From NCBI GenBank assembly GCA_020435885.1, contig JAGQYU010000027.1, forward strand, positions 1,263 through 29,364: a stretch of DNA of 28,102 bases, read 5' to 3'. This stretch comes from Flavobacteriaceae bacterium (GTDB taxonomy: Bacteria; Bacteroidota; Bacteroidia; Flavobacteriales; Flavobacteriaceae). Positions 14,160-22,440 of this stretch are shown here, piece after piece; position 1 is the stretch's first letter, and each line of letters begins with the position of its first letter. The notes under the pieces are model-generated. The model did no database searches, was not told the origin of the DNA, and was given only the letters and a program-made list of their open reading frames with translations. Made by a program: the position numbers and the translations under genes.

Positions 14160-15236
14160 ATGACCTTATTGATCTTATATGCAGTAGTTTCAATTCTCTT
14201 TTCTTTTTTGTGTTCTATTCTAGAAGCAGTTTTGCTGAGTGTAACACCAACATTTATAAATGTAAAAAAGAAAGAGAACAAAAGTTATGCTAAAGGCTTA
14301 GAAGAGCTAAAAAAAGACGTTGATAAACCGTTAATAGCCATTTTAACACTAAATACTGTGGCACATACGGTTGGTGCTATTTTGGTGGGCGTACAGGCAG
14401 AAAAAGCATTTGGTTCCGGCAATAATGCAGTAGGTATTGTTTCTGCGGTAATGACAGTTCTTATTTTGGTGGTTTCGGAAATTATCCCAAAAACTATTGG
14501 GGCAACGTATTGGAAACAATTAGCTGGGTTTTCAACCAGAGTTCTTAATATGATGATCTTTGTTTTTAAGTGGACAGGTATTATTTGGATATTACAACTA
14601 TTCACAAAATTGTTTGGAAAAGGCGCTCATGGCGAAAGTGTATTGAGCCGTGAAGATTTCCATGCTATGGCAGACATAGCTCATGAAGAAGGTGTTTTTG
14701 AAGAATCGGAATCTGTTGTTATAAAAAATTTGCTCAACTTTAAAAAAGTGCAGGCAAAAAATATTATGACGCCAAGAACGGTGCTTAAAATTGCCTCGGA
14801 AGATCAAAATATCAAAGATTTCTTTGAAGAGAATAAAGAACTAAGATTTTCAAGAATACCGGTGTATAAAGACAAATCAGACAATATAACTGGTTTTATT
14901 CTTAAAGATGATGTTTACAAGAGTGTTGCCGAAGATAAACACGATCTAAAACTGGCCGACCTAAAACGGGAAGTTTTGGTTGTTAATAGAAATGTACCTA
15001 TTCCAAAGCTTTTTGAAAAACTGGTACAGGCAAAAGAACATATGGCTTTAGTGGTTGATGAATACGGTTCTGTAAGCGGATTAGTAACGATGGAAGATGT
15101 AATAGAAACGCTCTTAGGTCTTGAAATTATGGACGAAAGTGATACGATAGAAGACTTACAAGTACTAGCCAGAAAGAACTGGGAAAACCGGGCAAAACGT
15201 TTAGGAATTATTGACGATTCTATAGGCTCTGAATAA
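14160..15236 (+). CDS. CNNM-domain / CBS-pair membrane protein (CorC/HlyC-like)
   Basis: This 358-residue inner-membrane protein has a DUF21/CNNM domain with hydrophobic segments at about 4-26, 57-79, 92-111 and 125-148. The conserved SEIIPKTIG is at 106-114. A linker (SREDFHAMADIAHEEGVFEESE) leads to a CBS pair at about 200-330, with IMTPRTVL at 202-209, FSRIPVY and MALVVDEYGSVSGLVTMEDVIETLLG. The C-terminal CorC_HlyC domain found in longer relatives is absent; only a short basic tail follows. Related proteins transport or regulate magnesium or cobalt, or sodium-coupled magnesium efflux. The annotation 'hemolysin' used for such proteins is not supported. The stop is one base from the convergent hflX stop. 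Confidence 0.88.
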   Translation: MTLLILYAVVSILFSFLCSILEAVLLSVTPTFINVKKKENKSYAKGLEELKKDVDKPLIAILTLNTVAHTVGAILVGVQAEKAFGSGNNAVGIVSAVMTVLILVVSEIIPKTIGATYWKQLAGFSTRVLNMMIFVFKWTGIIWILQLFTKLFGKGAHGESVLSREDFHAMADIAHEEGVFEESESVVIKNLLNFKKVQAKNIMTPRTVLKIASEDQNIKDFFEENKELRFSRIPVYKDKSDNITGFILKDDVYKSVAEDKHDLKLADLKREVLVVNRNVPIPKLFEKLVQAKEHMALVVDEYGSVSGLVTMEDVIETLLGLEIMDESDTIEDLQVLARKNWENRAKRLGIIDDSIGSE

Positions 15237-15237
15237 C

Positions 15238-16443
15238 TTACTCTTCAAACTCTTGATACAAAAAATCATTATACGGAAAACGTGTGGTGTGAATGGCTTT
15301 TACAGCTTCAAAAATACGTTCTTTAAACTCCTCTAAATTTTCTTTGTTTAATGCAGAAATAAAGATGCAGTTATCACCTAACTTACTCATCCATGTACGC
15401 TTCCACTCTTCCAAGGTGAAGTGTGATGTAGTCTTTTCGGTAACCAGATCGTCTTCATCAATAGTTTCATGCTCATAAGCATCTATTTTATTGAAGATCA
15501 TTAATGTAGGCTTATCATCACTCTTAATTTCATGTAAAATTTGATGTACAGATTCTATATGATGTTCAAAATTTGGATGCGAAATATCTACCACATGTAG
15601 CAATAGATCAGCCTCTCTTACTTCATCAAGCGTAGACTTGAACGATTCTACCAGTTGTGTTGGTAATTTTCTGATGAAACCAACAGTATCTGATAATAAA
15701 AAAGGAATGTTTTTAATAACCACTTTGCGCACCGTGGTATCTAAAGTAGCAAACAATTTATTTTCTGCAAAGACATTGCTTTTGCTAATAACGTTCATCA
15801 ATGTAGATTTACCCACGTTGGTATAACCCACCAAAGCAACACGTACCAATTTACCTCTGTTACTGCGTTGGACAGCCATTTGTTTATCAATGGTAGTGAG
15901 CTTCTTTTTTAAGAGAGCAATTTTATCTCTAACAATACGGCGGTCTGTTTCAATCTCAGTTTCGCCGGGGCCACGCATTCCTATACCACCTCGTTGACGC
16001 TCTAAATGCGTCCAAAGTCCAGTTAATCTGGGTAATAAATATTCGTATTGGGCCAGTTCTACTTGAGTACGAGCATAACTGGTTTGTGCCCGCTGTGCAA
16101 AAATGTCTAAAATAAGTCCGGTCCGGTCTAATATTTTACATTTTAAAACACGTTCTATATTTTTTTGCTGTGCAGGGCTTAATTCATCATCAAAAATAAC
16201 AGTGCCAATATCATTATTTTCAACATATTCCAGTACCTCTTCCATTTTACCTGTTCCGATAAAAGTCTTAGGATTAGGCACATCAATTTTTTGCGTAAAG
16301 CGTTTAACTACCTCACCACCAGCAGTGTAGGTTAAAAAAGCCAGTTCATCTAAATATTCTTTAGATTTTTCCTCATCTTGCCCTTGGTTTACAATACCAA
16401 TAAGGACTACCTTTTCAAAATCTAAACTCTTCTTTTCAATCAT
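15238..16443 (-). CDS. hflX: ribosome-associated GTPase HflX
   Basis: This encodes a 401-residue HflX, a GTPase that binds 50S subunits and splits stalled ribosomes. The N-terminal HflX domain includes NPKTFIGTGKMEEV (57-70) and FDDELSPAQQKN (84-95), followed by RGGIGMRGPGETEIETDRR (151-169), a family signature. The G domain has P-loop GYTNVGKST (206-214), DTVG (252-255) and NKID (318-321). The open frame extends 21 codons upstream to 16506, but a -7 box at 16449-16456 would put the transcription start at or just before ATG 16443, so the shorter start is favoured. The message may be nearly leaderless. Confidence 0.93.
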   Translation of the reverse strand: MIEKKSLDFEKVVLIGIVNQGQDEEKSKEYLDELAFLTYTAGGEVVKRFTQKIDVPNPKTFIGTGKMEEVLEYVENNDIGTVIFDDELSPAQQKNIERVLKCKILDRTGLILDIFAQRAQTSYARTQVELAQYEYLLPRLTGLWTHLERQRGGIGMRGPGETEIETDRRIVRDKIALLKKKLTTIDKQMAVQRSNRGKLVRVALVGYTNVGKSTLMNVISKSNVFAENKLFATLDTTVRKVVIKNIPFLLSDTVGFIRKLPTQLVESFKSTLDEVREADLLLHVVDISHPNFEHHIESVHQILHEIKSDDKPTLMIFNKIDAYEHETIDEDDLVTEKTTSHFTLEEWKRTWMSKLGDNCIFISALNKENLEEFKERIFEAVKAIHTTRFPYNDFLYQEFEE

Positions 16444-16448
16444 AAAGG

Positions 16449-16456
16449 CAAAGGTA
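16449..16456 (-). promoter_or_regulatory. hflX -7 promoter box
   Basis: Read on the minus strand, TACCTTTG matches TAnnTTTG exactly and ends six bases before the hflX ATG at 16443. It sets the start codon choice and implies little or no 5' leader. No clear -33 element is seen. Confidence 0.55.
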
Positions 16457-16517
16457 TGAAGTTTGCCGAAGTAAAAAATAATATTTTTTGTACTTTCGGA
16501 TTTCAATTAAAACAGTT

Positions 16518-17474
16518 TTGGATACAGAAAACCCGCAACATAATTTATATACAGTAGCTTTTTATAATCTGGAAAACTTATTTGATATTTATGATGATCT
16601 GGATATGTTGGACGATGATTTTACACCGAAAGGCACTAAAAAATGGAATGCTAAAAAGTACAGTAGAAAAGTAAAGAAAATGGCTTCGGTAATTTCACAA
16701 ATTGGGGTTAAAGAAACAGGTTTTCCACCGGCGATTATCGGTTTAGCAGAAGTTGAAAATAAAGAAGTTGTAAAAGACCTTATACAAACAGAAAGTTTGC
16801 AGAAATATGGGTATGGTTATGTGCATTATGATTCTGCCGATGAGCGAGGAATTGAAGTAGCATTTTTATATAGAAAGAATATTTTTTCAGTAGAACACTC
16901 TCAAACATTTACACTGCTCATTGAAAATGAATTTGGTGAACGTGATTATACTAGAGACATTTTATTGGTAAAAGGAAAGTTACAAGGAGAAACGGTGTAT
17001 TGTATTGTTAATCATTGGCCATCCAGAAGAGAGGGAGAAGATAAAACGGAGTACAAGCGCATAGCAGGAGCTGATAAGGTTCATCAAATTATTGATATTA
17101 TAAAAGAAGAAACAGACTTAGCTAAAGTACTTATTATGGGTGATTTTAATGATGACCCCATAAGTAAAAGTATAAAGCAACATTTGGTTGATGAAGATTT
17201 GTATAATCCGTTTGAGTCTTTATTGGCTAAAGGTAATGGTTCATTGAATCATAATGGCGATTGGCATGTGTTTGATCAGATTATTATTAGCAAGACTTTT
17301 TTTGAAGACTCAGGATTTATTTATCGTAATGCTTATATTTTTGACGATCATTTTTTAAAAGAATGGAAAGGAAAACGAAGAGGAAACCCTTTTAGAACCT
17401 ATATAGGAAAATGGCATCAAGGAGGGTTTAGCGATCATTTTCCGGTGTATATTATCTTAGAAGAAATTGTATAA
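16518..17474 (+). CDS. endonuclease/exonuclease/phosphatase family protein without signal peptide
   Basis: This protein (about 318 residues) belongs to the EEP fold shared by exonuclease III, DNase I and phosphodiesterases. Active-site elements are AFYNLENLFD with Asn17, GLAEVEN with Glu78, DERGIEV (108-114), VNHWPSRR with His166, MGDFNDDP with Asp209 and Asn211, and the terminal SDHFPV with Asp306 and His307. All metal and catalytic residues appear intact. No ATG lies before the first conserved motif, so it must begin at a TTG (16518 used here; 16488 possible). There is no signal peptide, so it is probably cytosolic. It is a paralog of the exported enzyme at 22441-23490. The substrate (DNA, RNA or a small phosphodiester) is unknown. 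Confidence 0.83.
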   Translation: MDTENPQHNLYTVAFYNLENLFDIYDDLDMLDDDFTPKGTKKWNAKKYSRKVKKMASVISQIGVKETGFPPAIIGLAEVENKEVVKDLIQTESLQKYGYGYVHYDSADERGIEVAFLYRKNIFSVEHSQTFTLLIENEFGERDYTRDILLVKGKLQGETVYCIVNHWPSRREGEDKTEYKRIAGADKVHQIIDIIKEETDLAKVLIMGDFNDDPISKSIKQHLVDEDLYNPFESLLAKGNGSLNHNGDWHVFDQIIISKTFFEDSGFIYRNAYIFDDHFLKEWKGKRRGNPFRTYIGKWHQGGFSDHFPVYIILEEIV

Positions 17475-17503
17475 AAAAACCCGAACATTTGTTCGGGTTT
17501 TTT
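17474..17503. terminator. bidirectional intrinsic terminator
   Basis: CCCGAAC (17480-17486) and GTTCGGG (17491-17497) form a perfect stem with a four-base loop. An A-run precedes it and a T-run follows, so it works on either strand. It lies between the convergent stops of the nuclease gene (17474) and the lamin-tail lipoprotein gene (17521). Confidence 0.9.
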
Positions 17504-17520
17504 AGAGTTGTTTTAAAATT

Positions 17521-19521
17521 TTATCTAGAACCTAAACTTGTCCAATCATCAACATCTTTAACTACCCATTCAGAATCATCAACATTGGTTCCTCTTGAAC
17601 TATCCCAATTAGGGTTACTTTGAGTTATAGATGCTTTTCTGACCAATGTATGATCTTTTGTGGCTAGTGTTACTCCAGCAACATCCCAGCCATCACCTGG
17701 ATCAGGCCCCCAATCTCCTATCATATCAATAATAACATAACTAGATTGAGTTCCTTTAACCAAAGCAAATCCGTCATCACCATTGCTTAAATAAGTATAA
17801 GTTTCGTTGGCTTTAGCTAAAATTGAAGCATTAGCTGACGGATGGGCAATAATATATACCCCTCCGGGTGCAATGGTAGCCCCTGAAGCAAAATCATTCC
17901 AGAAATCGTAAGTTCCAGTAACATCAGCTCCGTTAGAAGCACTAGGATAAGCATATCCAGAGAGATCAATAGTTTCTGTTGTTCCGTTGTAGATTTCTAA
18001 ATATTTGTTATTACTAGTTCCCTCAGCATATTCAGAAAAGTATAAGCCAGAAATCAGTGTATTGCCTGTAGCAGGCTGACACCTATCATCAGTCATACCA
18101 GCGGTATCATTAGTATCTCTTAATAGTAATTGAGCCGAATTGAACTCAGAAGCGATACCATAGATTGTACCATTGCCTGTTGGATACGCATCACCGGCAA
18201 ATGTTGCATAACTTGTAGTATAAACTACTACTTTATCAGTACAGTCAGTTATATTTTGACTGCCGCTATATGTTCCTGTTTGATTTTCAAACTGAACTGC
18301 ATTTATCTGTACTACTTGCGATTCATAATTGCCTGTTAAAAGCTCAGCAATGGTAACCACAACCGGGGTAGGATCAGCATTGCCTTCACTGACAAATTCA
18401 ACATCAGTGGCTTGGGTAATATTGCTTATTTGCAACAAACCGTTGTATTCGCTTAATAAAGCACCGTTTAGGTTCATTTTTACTTTGAAACCTCTTGATA
18501 GCGTGTTAGCTGAAGAAAAACGAAGCGCAATAGCTCCGCTATCGTCTTGTATAAATGCATTTCTGTTAGACAAATTATCTTCATCAATTCCAGACATGGT
18601 TACTAATCCTTCAATGTAAATATCTTCAGAGATTGTTGTATCTGAGCCTGTAAACAGGGCTCTTACCTCTGTAATAGATTTTTTAGTACCTGTTATACCA
18701 TCAGCAAAACCGATTCGTTTTCTTTCTCCATCAAGGTTAACATCGTCTGTAGAACGTGCTATTAATTGATAATCACTATTATATTTTGTTAAAACTCCTC
18801 TGATAGTTCCATTGCCTTCGGGAATACTTACGCCTGCAAAATCAGCATATTCACTTGTTCTGAAAATCAGCGCATTACCAGAAACATCCATAACATCCCA
18901 ATTGGTAGCTCCTCCCAGAACGTTATCGGCATCGTAATAAGTACTTCCGATAGCAGCATCTTCAAACTGAACTCCTGAAAGCTCTATTAATGTATTGATA
19001 TGCGCATCTGATATTTGATCGATAGTAACAGTTTTTACCATATCATTTTCAAGTAGAGGGTCGTCACAAGAAGGGATAATATAGTTGGTAAACTGGTTAA
19101 TATCAATTCTACCTACTTCACCTTCATATAAAGCGCCTATTTCCAATCCGTCATGGCTTATTTGCGTATAAAGATCTTTTAGTTTAATATATACTTTGCG
19201 ACCAGGATTATAAATAGTATATAAATCGGTTTGATCTATCGGTACACTAAAACCTAAATCGCCAATCTCTGTTTGAAAAGAAATAGACTTATAAAAATTA
19301 CCGGCTTGGTCATTAGAGGTTACATACCCTACGATAGCATCATCTGAAGTATATTGAGTGGCTGTTGTTGAGGAAGAACTAAAAATGTCTTGTACAGTTT
19401 TGATAGTAGGCATATCACCGTCATTACAAACTGCCTTTGGTATTTCAAAGTCATCATCAACACATGCATTAAAAACGCCTATGGTTAAAAAAGCTATTAA
19501 AAGGTGTTTGAATTTATACAT
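17521..19521 (-). CDS. DUF5689 and lamin-tail domain surface lipoprotein
   Basis: This is a 666-residue predicted lipoprotein with lipobox FNAC (Cys20). The following VDDDFE is acidic, like the Bacteroidota lipoprotein export signal that directs proteins to the cell surface. Residues about 40-270 match DUF5689 (IVGYVTSNDQAGNFYKSI; PGRKVYIKL), and a second OB-fold-like copy follows at about 280-480 (YIEGLVTMSG; AFIQDDSGAIALRF). Residues about 488-640 form a lamin-tail domain (LYFSEYAEGTSNNKYLEIYN; LSGYAY; GGVYIIAHPSA). In other bacteria lamin-tail and OB domains are fused to extracellular EEP nucleases such as ExeM/NucH; here the nuclease is a separate gene. It follows the TonB receptor gene by 35 bases and is probably in one operon with it. 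It may bind substrate at the receptor. Confidence 0.85.
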   Translation of the reverse strand: MYKFKHLLIAFLTIGVFNACVDDDFEIPKAVCNDGDMPTIKTVQDIFSSSSTTATQYTSDDAIVGYVTSNDQAGNFYKSISFQTEIGDLGFSVPIDQTDLYTIYNPGRKVYIKLKDLYTQISHDGLEIGALYEGEVGRIDINQFTNYIIPSCDDPLLENDMVKTVTIDQISDAHINTLIELSGVQFEDAAIGSTYYDADNVLGGATNWDVMDVSGNALIFRTSEYADFAGVSIPEGNGTIRGVLTKYNSDYQLIARSTDDVNLDGERKRIGFADGITGTKKSITEVRALFTGSDTTISEDIYIEGLVTMSGIDEDNLSNRNAFIQDDSGAIALRFSSANTLSRGFKVKMNLNGALLSEYNGLLQISNITQATDVEFVSEGNADPTPVVVTIAELLTGNYESQVVQINAVQFENQTGTYSGSQNITDCTDKVVVYTTSYATFAGDAYPTGNGTIYGIASEFNSAQLLLRDTNDTAGMTDDRCQPATGNTLISGLYFSEYAEGTSNNKYLEIYNGTTETIDLSGYAYPSASNGADVTGTYDFWNDFASGATIAPGGVYIIAHPSANASILAKANETYTYLSNGDDGFALVKGTQSSYVIIDMIGDWGPDPGDGWDVAGVTLATKDHTLVRKASITQSNPNWDSSRGTNVDDSEWVVKDVDDWTSLGSR

Positions 19522-19556
19522 TGTCTTATTTTTTATTTGTTATTGTTATTTTTTAA

Positions 19557-22286
19557 TTAAAAGCTTACGGCTAAATTGATAAAATACGTTCTACCAAAGC
19601 CATACCAGTATTTGTTGCCAAAATCACGGTTAGCAGTGCCGTTGGCATTATCATCTACCATAGCTTGATAGTTAGCTGTACGCGATTGTTCGTAACCTCC
19701 GGTTCTGAAAGTTTCGTCAAATAAGTTATTTACACTGGCAAATAGACTGATATAGGTTCCTTTTTTTCGCCAAGATTTACCTGCAGCAAGGTTTACCAGA
19801 TAATAACTGTCGAATTCTTCTTGAGTAAGTAATTGACGAGCAAGATCATCATCTATATTATCAAAAGGATGTCCAAAAGGACTATCAGGGTTTGTGAAAA
19901 AGCTATCCGTTCTTGAGATAGCGGAAACATCTACATAAGTATTTGAAAGATAATTTCCTGTAGCACTTACCCACCAGTAATGAGGATCTCTATATTCAAT
20001 TCCAATAGAATACGCTTGCTGAGGTCCATTTGCTACCCTATAATTTTTAATGTATGCTTCGCCAAATAAATTTGGAGCCAAACTTTGGTCGTTTGATACA
20101 TACAACGTAGCATTATCAGAATAATAATGTTCTCCATAAGCAGCAGCAGCACTTGCTTTGATTGTAGGAGTTATTTGATATTCTAAACCAAATTCAAATC
20201 CAACATGTCTTCTATCTACATCTACCAATGTTTCTTGAATGAAATCTCCGGTAGCGCCATCATCAACAGTTATTCCTGTAAGATCATTTTCAGTATAATA
20301 GAAATTAGTTTCTGTGCCACCAATAAAATCAGTGTAATATCCTGTTAATCTAGATTTTAACTTAGGAGTTCTAATAATATAACTGGCTTCGCCAGAAGTA
20401 ATTTTTTCACTTTCCAAATCCGGAACTACAAAATTATTTTCTCTGGAATTAACAAATGAGTTTCTTATAGTTGGGGCTTTGGTTAGATAGGCACCATTCA
20501 ATTGTAATAAATGCCTTCCGGTAATTTTGTAGGTTACACCACCTTTAACAGCAAAATCATCAAAAGTTAGTTTTTCGCTTTTGCCTAAAGAGCTGTTCGG
20601 AAAACTTTCGTTTAAAAATTTTCCATCTCGTTGGTGAGAAGTATTGGTATATGAGCCCCCAATAAAGAAATCAGCTTTATCATAAGTAAATCTGAATTGA
20701 GTAAAGGCATTAATTTGATTTGAATTGATTAAATAATTGTATTTTATTCTGTCGTCAATCCCTTTATTAATTTCACCCTCTGCATCGTATCTAAGAGGTT
20801 GGCCATTTATAAGAGTAAATGTATTTACATCAGCATAATAATCAGCACCTAAAAGATCTATGGGAGTGGCAAAATTATCTGATGATAAGTTTCTGAAAGA
20901 AGCCCCAACATCTAAGGTAAAATTATCGTCTACAACAGTATTCATAACGGAGCTTATGGTAAACAGATCATCATCAGTTCTATCTTCGTATAATGTATAA
21001 CGAGCCTTGCCAGCATCCGGTAAATTAACTGTATTTTGATTAGCATTATATAAAGAAGCCCAATCTATTTGTGGCTTATTAACTAAATTTGGAAGATACT
21101 TATAATAGTTTGGTGCCGGATTCGGAGCATTGGCATAGTCTAACCTACTTCTGCCTTGGCTACCAAACTGATAAGCCACACTAGTTGTTAAAGTTGTTCT
21201 TTCACCTTCATAAAAGTGTGATAATATAAAAATAGGCTCTTTAATGTCTCGTATTCTTGAGTTTCTTATGTCTCCTTCCTGATAACCCCAATACGGATTG
21301 TAGGTCCTGCCCATGGCATTGAACTCTCTTTCTGTTATAGCAGAAACACCACCTCTTTTATTAGGAGCATAAATAGCCGTTGCATTTAAGCTATGGGCTT
21401 CATTAAGTTTATATTCTAAAGCAGCAAATAGACTATACGCATCGTATAACGAGCCATCTATGAAGCCTTCTTCTGCCCATCTTCTGGAAGCTGAAAAAGT
21501 ATAAGCAATTTTATCATTTTGTAAACCGGAACTATAGGTAGCCATAAGTCTGCCGGCATAAGTTCTGTTGGAATATGAACCTGAAATTCTAAGTCCGGGT
21601 CTGTATAACGATGCTCGGGTTGAGATATTGGTCGAACCTAAAATTTCACCAAAAGTAAGATTGGAAGCAGACAATCCGCTAGAAAGTTCTTGGTTTCTGG
21701 TAACGTCATTTAAACCTCCCCAGTTGTTCCATTGTGGTCTTCCATTAAACATTTTGTTCATGGGCAAACCATTTACTAGAACCATTGCATTTTGAGAATC
21801 ATACCCTCTGATTCTGAAAAATGCTTGGCTAAAGTCAAAAGCAGCTCTGTTTTCAAAGACATCTTTGGATGATTGTAACAAACCTGCTGTGTTTTCAGCT
21901 CTGCTATCATCATCATTAAGATCATCTTCCGTTAAGGAAATTAATCCGCTGTCTTCTTCAACAACAGACAGATCAACAAAAAGTAAAATAGCGCCAAGAT
22001 CAATTTCTTTACCTTCTTCTACTGTAACAGGGAAACTTTGTGTTTCATATCTGTCTAAACTGACTTGAACTACTTGATTTCCTGTGGGAACATTAGATAA
22101 GGTAAAATTACCATTAGCATCAGTAAATGTTGAAATAGCAGTTTCATTTACTGTAACTGTTACATTAGGTAGTGGCTGTTGAGATTGTGCATCTACAACA
22201 GATCCTTTTATTGTACTAAGTGTTTGGGCATTAAATGTAAAAAAGGACAGTACGCTAATTAACAGTGTTAGTGTTAATTTTTTCAT
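19557..22286 (-). CDS. TonB-dependent outer-membrane receptor
   Basis: This 909-residue receptor imports a substrate across the outer membrane using TonB energy. A signal peptide ends near FNAQ (about residue 21). Residues 25-105 are a carboxypeptidase-regulatory-like domain (IKGSVVDAQSQQPLPNVTV; TDANGNFTLSNVPTG). The plug lies at about 130-240 (FFRIRGYDSQNAMVLVNGLP; WNNWGGLNDV). The rest is barrel strands ending in LAVSF. There is no SusD-like partner gene; instead the next gene encodes the lamin-tail lipoprotein. A -7 box (22338-22345) lies upstream with a leader of about 47 bases. The ligand is not known; the neighbouring EEP nucleases suggest nucleic-acid-derived material or phosphate esters. 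Confidence 0.92.
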   Translation of the reverse strand: MKKLTLTLLISVLSFFTFNAQTLSTIKGSVVDAQSQQPLPNVTVTVNETAISTFTDANGNFTLSNVPTGNQVVQVSLDRYETQSFPVTVEEGKEIDLGAILLFVDLSVVEEDSGLISLTEDDLNDDDSRAENTAGLLQSSKDVFENRAAFDFSQAFFRIRGYDSQNAMVLVNGLPMNKMFNGRPQWNNWGGLNDVTRNQELSSGLSASNLTFGEILGSTNISTRASLYRPGLRISGSYSNRTYAGRLMATYSSGLQNDKIAYTFSASRRWAEEGFIDGSLYDAYSLFAALEYKLNEAHSLNATAIYAPNKRGGVSAITEREFNAMGRTYNPYWGYQEGDIRNSRIRDIKEPIFILSHFYEGERTTLTTSVAYQFGSQGRSRLDYANAPNPAPNYYKYLPNLVNKPQIDWASLYNANQNTVNLPDAGKARYTLYEDRTDDDLFTISSVMNTVVDDNFTLDVGASFRNLSSDNFATPIDLLGADYYADVNTFTLINGQPLRYDAEGEINKGIDDRIKYNYLINSNQINAFTQFRFTYDKADFFIGGSYTNTSHQRDGKFLNESFPNSSLGKSEKLTFDDFAVKGGVTYKITGRHLLQLNGAYLTKAPTIRNSFVNSRENNFVVPDLESEKITSGEASYIIRTPKLKSRLTGYYTDFIGGTETNFYYTENDLTGITVDDGATGDFIQETLVDVDRRHVGFEFGLEYQITPTIKASAAAAYGEHYYSDNATLYVSNDQSLAPNLFGEAYIKNYRVANGPQQAYSIGIEYRDPHYWWVSATGNYLSNTYVDVSAISRTDSFFTNPDSPFGHPFDNIDDDLARQLLTQEEFDSYYLVNLAAGKSWRKKGTYISLFASVNNLFDETFRTGGYEQSRTANYQAMVDDNANGTANRDFGNKYWYGFGRTYFINLAVSF

Positions 22287-22337
22287 AGTTTATCATTAAA
22301 TTATTCGAGTGCAAAAAAAGGAAGTTTCTTTGCTCAA

Positions 22338-22345
22338 CAAAAGTA
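22338..22345 (-). promoter_or_regulatory. -7 promoter box of TonB receptor operon
   Basis: Read on the minus strand, TACTTTTG matches TAnnTTTG exactly, 51 bases upstream of the receptor ATG (22286). No -33 TTG at the usual distance is evident, so an activator or extracytoplasmic sigma factor could be involved. Confidence 0.45.
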
Positions 22346-22390
22346 CTGCTTTTTGAAAGAAAAGAGGTGTTAATTTATCGTAAATAATTA

Positions 22391-22419
22391 TTTTGGCTAG
22401 GATTTTGTTTATAATTTTG
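22391..22419 (+). promoter_or_regulatory. promoter of exported EEP nuclease gene
   Basis: TTTTG at 22391-22395 (-33) and TAATTTTG at 22412-22419 (-7, exact TAnnTTTG) are 16 bases apart. Transcription would begin near 22424, giving a leader of about 17 bases to ATG 22441 and excluding the in-frame TTG at 22393 as a start. Confidence 0.6.
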
Positions 22420-22440
22420 AAGAAATTTGAAACTAGAATA

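Noticed and set aside
14160..15236. Haemolysin activity for the CNNM/CBS protein
   Set aside because: The name is historical for the family; the sequence shows a membrane DUF21 domain and CBS pair typical of ion transport, with no toxin feature.
16444..16506. Longer HflX N-terminus from 16506
   Set aside because: The hflX -7 box lies within it, and the added residues do not resemble the HflX family.
18130..18619. Plus-strand open frames opposite the lamin-tail lipoprotein gene
   Set aside because: They are shadows of the minus-strand coding frame with no promoter-like box or domain.
22393..22440. Upstream TTG start for the exported EEP nuclease
   Set aside because: It overlaps the -33 and -7 elements and would place extra residues before a clean signal peptide at 22441.
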